64,000 nt of DNA from Gillisia sp. Hel1_33_143 (GTDB lineage: Bacteria > Bacteroidota > Bacteroidia > Flavobacteriales > Flavobacteriaceae): NCBI RefSeq assembly GCF_900104765.1, contig NZ_LT629737.1, positions 2,604,001 through 2,668,000 of the forward strand. Direction: 5' to 3'. Shown here piece after piece: positions 50,257 to 58,181 of the stretch. A program made the position numbers and the translations under genes. The notes beneath the pieces are model-generated. The model saw nothing but the letters and a program-made list of their open reading frames with translations, did no database searches and was not told the DNA's origin. How positions within the stretch are numbered: the first letter of the stretch is position 1; every line of letters begins with the position of its first letter.

Positions 50257-52968
50257 CTATAATCTTCTATCCGGTTCACGTCGTTTATCATATTTAATAT
50301 CGCTAAGAATAGAAGATTTAATTCCAATAAAGAAATACCAAGAGCTTCTTTCACTAAAGGGAACCCAGTTAAAGCTCATTCTCCAACTATCTAAATCTCG
50401 TTGAAATCTTAACTGAGTATAAGTAAAGCCACCGTCTTTTATATCAAACCCGGAAGAACCTCCTACAACCCATTTTGGAGATAACTCAACATCTCCAGAA
50501 AACATGATGGAATGAGAAGTGATTTCGCTTTCTCTAGTCCTGTTACTATAAGTCATGGTATAAGCTAAAGTAAGGTTCCATGGAATATCATAATTGTACC
50601 AAGTGTTATTAGAAGATTCATCTCCATCTTTAGCAAATACATCCTCTTCTTCATCATAGAATCTACCATCTAGATCTGTTCCTTTTCCAAAAAGATCATC
50701 TGGTCTTCCACCATTTCTAAACGTATCATTCTCTTGTTTGTCCTTATTTTTAGTGTCCTTGTCAAAATCTGTACTTGCAAATGAATACCCAAAACTTACA
50801 TTGGCAGAGGTAAATCTAAATAAACTACCTCCATTATTAATATTCAATTTGTCTATTCTACGGTTATTATTATCTAAAGCATATAGATCTAAATTTGCCG
50901 CCAAATTGATATCTAATTTGTTCTGAATTACCGGAATACTTCCTCTAAGCGCAATAGGAGATAATTTAAGCGAATCTCCAGCTAAATTGTAGGCAGTACT
51001 CATGCTAAAGTTATTCAATAGCGTGATCTTCTTAGGTTCTGTAGCAGTGCTATCTTTATCTCTTACTTTGGCCTCTAAGGTATTATTGATAGACAATCCT
51101 ATAGAGCTAGAAAATTGTCTTCCCGGAGCACCATAAAGGGAACCTTGAAATCTTGAATAATCTACCACGCGTTCTGTAAGCGTTTGATCCTGCTCATCAA
51201 AAATGGTATATTGATCGTAATATTGATCAAATCCAGGATTGATATTGTAACTAATATTAGGTCTTATAACATGGCGTAGCGCCTGTATTTTACTATCCTT
51301 TTTAAAATTCACTTTTCCGTAAATAGTGGTACCAATTCCGGTGCTAAATCCATAGGTTCTATAAGAATCAAAACCAGAAACGGTATCTATTACTTCTCTT
51401 CTTAAATTTTGATCATAGGTTTTCTCATAAGTTTTGAAAACCCAATTTTCTTCATAATTAGCATTAGCACTAACACTTAGAAACTTAAATAGTTTAAAGT
51501 TTGTTGAAACGGGAATAGTGTGTTGAGCTCCAAAATTTGCGTCTTTAAACATTTCTGGTTTAAAGAATAAAGAGTCTGTGGTTACAAATCTATTCTCTCC
51601 TCTAAAGTTATATTGAAAGTTTATATTCTCAATCAATCCTTTTTTAGCACCTAATTTTGGTGCGAATGGATATATTCTAGAAACACTGGTTTGTACCGTA
51701 GGTAAAGTCATATTTATAACCTTGGTATTAGTATTCTGAGAATGTGTGGCTGTGGCGCTAAAATTAACTTGCGGCTCTCCCGGAAATGTCTTGGAGTAAG
51801 ACACTGTAGAATTTAAAGAGTTATTTAAAAAGTTACCCGTATTAGCCTGATTAACAGATTCTCTATAGTAATCACTACTTCCAAGGTTTACAGAGGCAGA
51901 AAATCTCGAATTTGGGTTAGCTTTAGAATCTTGACTGTGGGACCATTGAATGTTATAATTTGTTCTCTGAGCAAAATCGGGAAAGCCGCGTTCACTATCT
52001 AATAAGTTTTCATACCTGAAGTTTAAATTTCCTCTAAAGCTGTAACGCTTAGCGTAACTAGATTGTAACCTCAGGCCGTAACTTCCGTTTGTATAATAAT
52101 CTCCTAATGCTAAAAGATCTACATAATCACTTATAGCAAAATAATACCCCCCATTTTGAAGAAAATAACCGCGATTATTACTATTTCCAAAAGAGGGTAG
52201 AATAAAACCAGAGGTTTGCTCATCTGTTAATGGAAAATATGCAAAAGGTAAGCCTAGAGGTGTTGGCACATCTGCTATATACATATTTACTAATCCTGTA
52301 ACGATCTTTTTGTTTGGAACAAATTTTATTCGCCTAGCATAAAAATAGTAATCTGGATTTTCTTCGTTGGTAGAAGTAGTAAATTTTACATTCTTCATAA
52401 AGTAAACAGAATCATTCTCTCTTTTAGTGATTTCTCCTCTCACTTTAAAGGCACCTTCTTCTGTTCTAGTATTATAGATCAAGGCCTTTTCAGTATCAAA
52501 ATTGAATCTGATAGAATCTGGCTTTACTGTATTTTGAGCCTGAGTAAAAACTGGGAGTTGAGAATAGGTACCTGTAGAATCTGGTATACCGTAAGCATAA
52601 ATTTCTTTCTTTTCGTTGTCTAAAATGATCATACCAGCAGTTATTACCATGTCATCGTAGGTAATTTGTGCATTATCATAAAGATACATTCTATTCTCTT
52701 TTACGCTTAAGCGCATATAATCTTCAGCTGAGTAGTTTACGATATCAGTTAATAGTGCAGGAGCTTTTTTAACAGTATCGGTTTTTATAGTGTCTTGTTG
52801 AATGATTTGGCCGGCAATTGAAAGAGAATCACTTACTGTTACAACGCTATCTCTATCTTTTTCAAGAATAATATTACCACTTGGTTTAATTTCTTGCGCC
52901 AATGAGTATATTGGAGCTAAGAGCAAAAAAACACAAGAAAAAAGTATATAATGTGAGTATGTTCGCAA
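50257..52968 (-). CDS. LptD-like LPS-assembly outer-membrane protein
   Basis: A 903-residue protein with a signal peptide (FLLLAPIYSLAQE). An OstA/LptA-like N-terminal beta domain (AEDYMRLSVKENRMYLYDNAQITYDDMVITAG, residues about 80-170, given here in part) is followed by a long outer-membrane barrel region with VPTPLGLPFAYFPL, typical of LptD proteins that place LPS in the outer leaflet. The alternating aromatic barrel strands reach the C-terminus. Bacteroidota often carry more than one such protein, so I give no firm symbol. It is divergent from the amidase gene. Confidence 0.82.
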   Translation of the reverse strand: MRTYSHYILFSCVFLLLAPIYSLAQEIKPSGNIILEKDRDSVVTVSDSLSIAGQIIQQDTIKTDTVKKAPALLTDIVNYSAEDYMRLSVKENRMYLYDNAQITYDDMVITAGMIILDNEKKEIYAYGIPDSTGTYSQLPVFTQAQNTVKPDSIRFNFDTEKALIYNTRTEEGAFKVRGEITKRENDSVYFMKNVKFTTSTNEENPDYYFYARRIKFVPNKKIVTGLVNMYIADVPTPLGLPFAYFPLTDEQTSGFILPSFGNSNNRGYFLQNGGYYFAISDYVDLLALGDYYTNGSYGLRLQSSYAKRYSFRGNLNFRYENLLDSERGFPDFAQRTNYNIQWSHSQDSKANPNSRFSASVNLGSSDYYRESVNQANTGNFLNNSLNSTVSYSKTFPGEPQVNFSATATHSQNTNTKVINMTLPTVQTSVSRIYPFAPKLGAKKGLIENINFQYNFRGENRFVTTDSLFFKPEMFKDANFGAQHTIPVSTNFKLFKFLSVSANANYEENWVFKTYEKTYDQNLRREVIDTVSGFDSYRTYGFSTGIGTTIYGKVNFKKDSKIQALRHVIRPNISYNINPGFDQYYDQYTIFDEQDQTLTERVVDYSRFQGSLYGAPGRQFSSSIGLSINNTLEAKVRDKDSTATEPKKITLLNNFSMSTAYNLAGDSLKLSPIALRGSIPVIQNKLDINLAANLDLYALDNNNRRIDKLNINNGGSLFRFTSANVSFGYSFASTDFDKDTKNKDKQENDTFRNGGRPDDLFGKGTDLDGRFYDEEEDVFAKDGDESSNNTWYNYDIPWNLTLAYTMTYSNRTRESEITSHSIMFSGDVELSPKWVVGGSSGFDIKDGGFTYTQLRFQRDLDSWRMSFNWVPFSERSSWYFFIGIKSSILSDIKYDKRREPDRRL

Positions 52969-53105
52969 TGCTTTAAGTGCTATTTTTGTAAAGAATGGCT
53001 TGCTTTTTGAATATCCAAAATTACATATATTTTTTAAGCTTCCTTTTCGGAATACAAAAAAAGACAGAATAAAATAATAAGCCTAATTCTATCGTTACTA
53101 TTTTT

Positions 53106-54230
53106 ATGAAAAATAACCTACTTACATTTATTGCAATACTCTTTATTTCAACCTTATTAGTTGCATTTACACCTATTTCTAATACCAAACCTAAACCAAA
53201 ATTTGTTGTGGTTTTAGACGCTGGTCATGGTGGAAAAGACCCGGGAAACAGGGGGGGAGGTTTTAATGAGAAAGATATAGCCCTAAGCATTGTACTTAAG
53301 GTAGGAAGAGAACTGGAGAAAAATGATAACATTAAAGTTATTTATACCAGAAGTAATGATGTTTTTATTGAGTTAGATAGGCGGGCAGATATAGCTAATG
53401 ATGCTAAAGCAGATTTATTTGTATCTGTGCACTGTAATGCTCATAATTCCCAGGCTTACGGTACCGAAACTTTTGTACTTGGATTACACCGTAACCAGGC
53501 TAACTTTGAAGTTGCTAAGCGAGAGAACTCTGTGATCTTTCTAGAAGAGGATTATGATATTACCTATGATGGTTTTGATCCTAATTCTCCAGAGTCTTAT
53601 ATAGGTATGCAGATAATGCAGGAAGAATATCTAGATCAAAGTATATTATTGGCAGATTATGTACAGAAGAAATTTACCAAAGAACTAAGAAGAAATGATA
53701 GAGGTGTAAAACAGGCTGGATTCTTAGTTCTGCGCCAAACCTATATGCCAAGTGTACTTATTGAAACCGGATTTCTTACCAATAGAGAAGAAGGACCTTT
53801 TTTAAATAGTTCTAACGGGCAGTCTAAAATGGCAGATGCTATTGTAGATGCTATCAAAGACTATAGCGGAAGTATAAACATGGCTGCTTTAGATAATTTA
53901 GAATCTAATGCTCCCGTTGCAGTAACAACTGTAGATGCTCCTACAACTTTTGAAGACGCTTTTGAGGGAATTACCTTTAAAGTACAACTTGCTGCTAGTT
54001 CTAAGAAGTTAGAACCAAAATCTTCTAATTTTAAGGGCTTAAAACCTGTATTTAGAGAAGAAGAAGGTAAATTCTATAAATATTATTACGGGGCTACTTC
54101 AAGTTATAATCAAATTCAAGATCTTCAGAAAAAGGCAAAATCTAAAGGTTATAAGTCTTGTTATGTGGTTGCATTCAAGGATGGTAAGAAGATTACCGTT
54201 AATGAGGCGTTAAAAAGCCAAGGCAAATAG
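53106..54230 (+). CDS. N-acetylmuramoyl-L-alanine amidase (AmiC-type)
   Basis: A 374-residue secreted amidase that cuts the bond between MurNAc and L-Ala in peptidoglycan. The zinc site is built from LDAGHGGKDPG, the RRADIAN helix region, VSVHCNAHNS and the catalytic Glu in VLIETGFLTN. It contains the long insert between the metal motifs that is common in Bacteroidota. The last ~90 residues resemble an SPOR-type domain, which binds septal glycan (FKVQLAASS, KYYYGATSSYNQIQDLQKKAK). Start ATG 53106 precedes a signal peptide. Confidence 0.9.
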   Translation: MKNNLLTFIAILFISTLLVAFTPISNTKPKPKFVVVLDAGHGGKDPGNRGGGFNEKDIALSIVLKVGRELEKNDNIKVIYTRSNDVFIELDRRADIANDAKADLFVSVHCNAHNSQAYGTETFVLGLHRNQANFEVAKRENSVIFLEEDYDITYDGFDPNSPESYIGMQIMQEEYLDQSILLADYVQKKFTKELRRNDRGVKQAGFLVLRQTYMPSVLIETGFLTNREEGPFLNSSNGQSKMADAIVDAIKDYSGSINMAALDNLESNAPVAVTTVDAPTTFEDAFEGITFKVQLAASSKKLEPKSSNFKGLKPVFREEEGKFYKYYYGATSSYNQIQDLQKKAKSKGYKSCYVVAFKDGKKITVNEALKSQGK

Positions 54231-54285
54231 CAGTACTTTCCTATATTTATTTCTAAATTTGCAATCATTCTAAAAAATAGAACTT

Positions 54286-55236
54286 TTGAAATATACTAAA
54301 GAGGTTAAAACTGGCATCCTGGCCATTGTTGCTATAGTAATATTAATATTTGGATATAGTTTTCTTAAAGGTAAAAATCTCTTAGATTCAAGCCGGAAAT
54401 TTTATGCTGTGTATGCAGATGTAGAAGGATTATCTCCATCTTCTGCAGTTACTATTAATGGTTTAAAGGTTGGGAAGATAAATACAATAGATTTCTTAAA
54501 TGAAAGTGGTCTCTTATTAGTAACCTTTAGCGTGGATAGTGATTTTAGATTTTCTAAGAACAGTCTGGCTCAAATATATGGAGGTGGGCTTATTGGAGGT
54601 AAGTCTTTAGCTATTGTTCCTGAATATGAACGAGGCCAAATGGCTCAAACAGGTGATACATTGCCAAGTGATATTGAAGAAGGAATCATGGAATTGGTAA
54701 ATGAGCGCCTAACACCCTTACAGGTAAAAGTAGAGAGAACAATAGTTAGTGCAGACTCTATGGTTACTGCATTAAACCAGGTGTTGAATCCACAAACTCG
54801 TAACAACATAAAAGCAACTTTTGATGATCTTGCTTTAACAGTAGCTTCTTTTAAAGCTACTGCTCAATCTTTGAATGGTATTGTAGATGGTAATTCTCAA
54901 AAATTAGATCATACATTTACCAATTTAGATGAAATGTCTACAAACTTCAATAAGTTTTCTGATAGTCTTTCTCAAATTGATCTAAGTGGTATGGGAAGAG
55001 ATCTTGAGAAAGTTATAGCAGATTTTGAAGAGATCTCTAATAATTTGAGTAGCGGAAAAGGAACTGCAGGTAAATTGCTTACAGATGATAGGGTTTATGA
55101 TAATCTAGACCGTGCTACCAAACAAATGGAACAACTACTACAGGATATCAAATTAAATCCTAAAAGATATGTTCACTTCTCAGTTTTCGGAAAATCTCCG
55201 GGATCGTATGATAAGCCAAAAGATTCTTTAAAATAG
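54286..55236 (+). CDS. MlaD/MCE-family lipid transport protein
   Basis: A 316-residue protein with one N-terminal membrane helix (ILAIVAIVILIFGYSFLKG) and an MCE domain: YAVYADVEGLSPSSAVTINGLKVGKI. The C-terminal half is helical, with heptad-like repeats (LDEMSTNFNKFSDSL), as in periplasmic MlaD-type proteins that move phospholipid between membranes. The start is TTG 54286; no closer ATG precedes the helix. It follows the amidase gene and is 5 bases ahead of the iron-sulfur protein gene. Confidence 0.88.
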   Translation: MKYTKEVKTGILAIVAIVILIFGYSFLKGKNLLDSSRKFYAVYADVEGLSPSSAVTINGLKVGKINTIDFLNESGLLLVTFSVDSDFRFSKNSLAQIYGGGLIGGKSLAIVPEYERGQMAQTGDTLPSDIEEGIMELVNERLTPLQVKVERTIVSADSMVTALNQVLNPQTRNNIKATFDDLALTVASFKATAQSLNGIVDGNSQKLDHTFTNLDEMSTNFNKFSDSLSQIDLSGMGRDLEKVIADFEEISNNLSSGKGTAGKLLTDDRVYDNLDRATKQMEQLLQDIKLNPKRYVHFSVFGKSPGSYDKPKDSLK

Positions 55237-55241
55237 AGATT

Positions 55242-56579
55242 ATGCAAATTATTACTCAGATTGTTTTTTTAATTGTACTTGTTGCCGGAATCCTTTTTTT
55301 TGCCAGAAATATTCGGAGGGTTATTCGAAATATAAAACTTGGAAAAAAGATAGATAGAAACGATCAACCAGGAGAGCGTTTTGCGAAAATGGCAAGAATT
55401 GCACTAGGGCAATCTAAAATGGTTAAAAAGCCAATTTCTGGTTTCTTGCATATTATAGTTTACTTAGGATTTATAATTATTAATATAGAAGTTCTCGAAA
55501 TCGTTATAGATGGTGTATTTGGAACTCATAGAATTCTCTCCTTCCTTGGTGGAGGATATAATTTCTTAATAGGTACTTTTGAAATTTTGGCATTCTTAGT
55601 ATTTGTTGGTGTAATCATCTTTTGGATAAGAAGAAATAGCTTAAATATTTATAGATTTTTAAGTAGAGAATTAAAAGGGTGGCCAAAAAATGATGCTAAC
55701 TATATCTTATACTTTGAAATGGTCCTAATGATACTTTTCATCGTTATGAATGGTGCAGACTATCAATTACAATTGAACGGAGTGGCTCATTATGCACAAG
55801 AATCTGGAATTGTAGGTTCTTTTCCTATCAGTCAATACTTAAGTCCTTGGTTTGAAAATTTTAGTACAGATATTCTTATAATAGTTGAAAGAGCAGCATG
55901 GTGGTTACATATAGTTGGAATTCTTTTCTTTTTGAATTATTTATATTATTCTAAGCATTTACATATTCTATTAGCATTTCCTAACGTATACTTTTCCAAA
56001 CTTGCTCCTAAAGGGGAGATGGATAATCTAGAAGCTGTTACTAATGAAGTTAAGCTAATGATGGATCCAGATGCAGATCCTTATGCTATGCCAGAGGAAG
56101 GTACAGAAGAGGAGCCAGCAAAATTTGGAGCTTCCGATGTGATGGACCTCAATCAGGTTCAATTATTAAATTCATATACCTGTACAGAATGTGGTAGATG
56201 CACAGAGCAATGTCCTGCAAACCAAACTGGGAAAAAGCTTTCACCAAGAAAGATCATGATGGACACTAGAGATAGACTAGAAGAAGTAGGTGAGATCATT
56301 AACACTAAAGGAAAGTTTGAAGATGATGGAAAACAACTTTTAGATAATTATATCCTTAGAGAAGAGTTATGGGCTTGTACTACTTGTAATGCCTGCGTAG
56401 AGGCTTGTCCAATAGGTATTGATCCACTTTCTATTATTTTAGATATGCGACGTTATTTAGTAATGGAAGAAAGTGCTGCGCCTAATGAATTGGCAATTGC
56501 ATTACAGAACATTGAAAATAATGGTGCTCCATGGCCTTACAATCAAATGGATAGATTGAATTGGGCAAATGAAAAATAA
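55242..56579 (+). CDS. Membrane-bound 2x[4Fe-4S] protein (heterodisulfide-reductase-like electron carrier)
   Basis: A 445-residue protein with five or six helices in the first 260 residues, then two ferredoxin-type clusters CTECGRCTEQCP (about 311-322) and CTTCNACVEACP (about 378-389). This is the layout of HdrE/NarI-like membrane part fused to an HdrC-like ferredoxin part. It forms a pair with the CCG-domain protein encoded 118 bases downstream and probably passes electrons between a soluble donor and the quinone pool. Conserved in Flavobacteria; the physiological substrate is not known to me. Confidence 0.85.
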   Translation: MQIITQIVFLIVLVAGILFFARNIRRVIRNIKLGKKIDRNDQPGERFAKMARIALGQSKMVKKPISGFLHIIVYLGFIIINIEVLEIVIDGVFGTHRILSFLGGGYNFLIGTFEILAFLVFVGVIIFWIRRNSLNIYRFLSRELKGWPKNDANYILYFEMVLMILFIVMNGADYQLQLNGVAHYAQESGIVGSFPISQYLSPWFENFSTDILIIVERAAWWLHIVGILFFLNYLYYSKHLHILLAFPNVYFSKLAPKGEMDNLEAVTNEVKLMMDPDADPYAMPEEGTEEEPAKFGASDVMDLNQVQLLNSYTCTECGRCTEQCPANQTGKKLSPRKIMMDTRDRLEEVGEIINTKGKFEDDGKQLLDNYILREELWACTTCNACVEACPIGIDPLSIILDMRRYLVMEESAAPNELAIALQNIENNGAPWPYNQMDRLNWANEK

Positions 56580-56697
56580 ATAGGTTAAATTAATTATTTA
56601 GTTGATCTTCCCAATTTGCTAAATATCAATCTTTTGATAGTATTTATTATCAATTTGATTTTCACAAAATTAAGAATTCTAAGTAAAGTTTATAAAA

Positions 56698-57489
56698 ATG
56701 TCAGAAGCAATTAAAGTTCCAACAATGGCCGAGTATATGGCAGAAGGTAAGAAACCCGAAGTATTATTTTGGGTAGGATGTGCCGGAAGTTTTGATGATC
56801 GTGCTAAAAAGATCACCAAAGCTTTTGTCAAATTATTACATGAATCTAAAGTAGATTTTGCTGTTTTGGGAACAGAAGAAACTTGTACAGGGGATCCTGC
56901 TAAACGTGCTGGGAATGAATTCTTATTTCAAATGCAAGCAGCAACTAATATTGAAGTTCTTAATGGATATGAAATTAAGAAAGTTGTTACCGCTTGTCCA
57001 CACTGTTTTAATACGTTGAAAAACGAGTATCCGGCACTAGGTGGTAATTACGAAGTAATGCACCATACCACTTTCTTAAAGTCTTTACTGGAAGAAGGTA
57101 GATTAAAGGTAGAAGGAGGAAAATTTAAAGGAAAGCGTATTACTTTTCACGACCCATGTTATTTAGGTAGAGCAAACAATGTTTATGAAGCTCCACGAGA
57201 TTTATTGCGAAAGCTGGAAGTGGAACTGGTAGAAATGAGAAAGTGCAAGAGCAATGGATTGTGCTGCGGAGCTGGTGGAGGACAGATGTTCAAAGAACCA
57301 GAGCCAGGAAATAAGGATGTAAATGTGGAGCGTACAGAGCAGGCTATGGAAGTTAAGCCGGAAATTATAGCAGCTGGATGTCCATTTTGTAATACTATGA
57401 TGACAGATGGTGTTAAAAATAAGAATCAAGAAGATAAGATTGAAGTAATGGATGTTGCAGAGATGATAGCAAATGCTCAAGATCTATAA
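56698..57489 (+). CDS. CCG-domain (HdrB/LutA-like) iron-sulfur protein
   Basis: A 263-residue soluble protein with two cysteine-rich CCG domains. The first has WVGCAGSFD and the CP segment CPHCFNTLKNEYP; the second has CYLGR, CCGAGGGQMFKEPEP and GCPFCNTMM. Such domains hold a non-cubane cluster in heterodisulfide reductase HdrB and LutA/GlpC proteins. It works most likely with the membrane ferredoxin protein upstream. A GC-pairing hairpin with T run follows. Confidence 0.88.
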   Translation: MSEAIKVPTMAEYMAEGKKPEVLFWVGCAGSFDDRAKKITKAFVKLLHESKVDFAVLGTEETCTGDPAKRAGNEFLFQMQAATNIEVLNGYEIKKVVTACPHCFNTLKNEYPALGGNYEVMHHTTFLKSLLEEGRLKVEGGKFKGKRITFHDPCYLGRANNVYEAPRDLLRKLEVELVEMRKCKSNGLCCGAGGGQMFKEPEPGNKDVNVERTEQAMEVKPEIIAAGCPFCNTMMTDGVKNKNQEDKIEVMDVAEMIANAQDL

Positions 57490-57524
57490 TAGGTATTCAA
57501 ACTTTTAAAATATAATATCAACCA

Positions 57525-57558
57525 AAACCTTGAGACCAAGTCTTGAGGTTTTTATTTT
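57525..57558 (+). terminator. Intrinsic terminator after the iron-sulfur gene pair
   Basis: AAACCTTGAGAC (57525-57536) pairs with GTCTTGAGGTTT (57540-57551) over 12 positions, two of them G-U, around a CAA loop, followed by TTATTTT. It begins 36 bases after the stop. Confidence 0.8.
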
Positions 57559-57632
57559 GTAAAAAGTATCGTACGTAATGTCTAATTTTAACAGGTATTA
57601 GGTGTTAATAAGAATAATTTACTTGTACTAAA

Positions 57633-57664
57633 TTTGAAGCTAATCTTATAATCAAGTAGCTTTG
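57633..57664 (+). promoter_or_regulatory. Bacteroidota-type promoter
   Basis: TTTG (57633-57636) lies 20 bases ahead of TAGCTTTG (57657-57664). These are the -33 and -7 consensus elements at the standard spacing. The ATG of the next gene is 23 bases downstream. Confidence 0.7.
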
Positions 57665-57686
57665 TAAAAATATAATCTCAAAAAAA

Positions 57687-58172
57687 ATGTTAGTACCTTT
57701 TAAGGAATTATCAGATTCATCTAGAGTGTGGATCTACCAGGCAAATAGATCATTCTCTGAGCAAGAGCTTCAGGAAATTACAACCAAGTTAGAAGATTTT
57801 ATTTCTCAGTGGACGGCACATGGTGCTAATCTTAAAGCTTCCTTTGAAATTAGATATAAAAGATTTATCATCCTAGCTTTAGATCAGGAGTTAAATGCTG
57901 CCACCGGTTGTTCTATAGATGCATCTGTTCATTTTATTCAAAAATTAGAACAAGATTACAGCGTAGATCTTTTAGATAAGATGAATGTGAGCTATAAGCA
58001 AGGAGAACATGTGGCTTATAAGAATTTGATCGATTTTAGAAAGATGGCAAAAGACAAAGCTGTTTCTCCAAATACCATCGTATTTAATAATCTTGTTACT
58101 AATAAATCTGAATATCTAACAGATTGGGAAGTCCCTGCTTCAGAAAGCTGGCATAATCGCTTTTTAAAATAG
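57687..58172 (+). CDS. Conserved Bacteroidota protein of unknown function
   Basis: A 161-residue cytoplasmic protein often labelled ABC transporter ATPase in Flavobacteria, but no Walker A, Walker B or signature motif is present. Visible conserved parts are SRVWIYQANRSF, ISQWTAHGANLKASFEIRY and the C-terminal WEVPASESWHNRFL. The prior label is likely an annotation carry-over, so I leave function open. It has its own promoter (57633-57664) and is 9 bases ahead of the glycosidase gene, so they are likely co-transcribed. Confidence 0.8.
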   Translation: MLVPFKELSDSSRVWIYQANRSFSEQELQEITTKLEDFISQWTAHGANLKASFEIRYKRFIILALDQELNAATGCSIDASVHFIQKLEQDYSVDLLDKMNVSYKQGEHVAYKNLIDFRKMAKDKAVSPNTIVFNNLVTNKSEYLTDWEVPASESWHNRFLK

Positions 58173-58181
58173 AGAGTTTGT

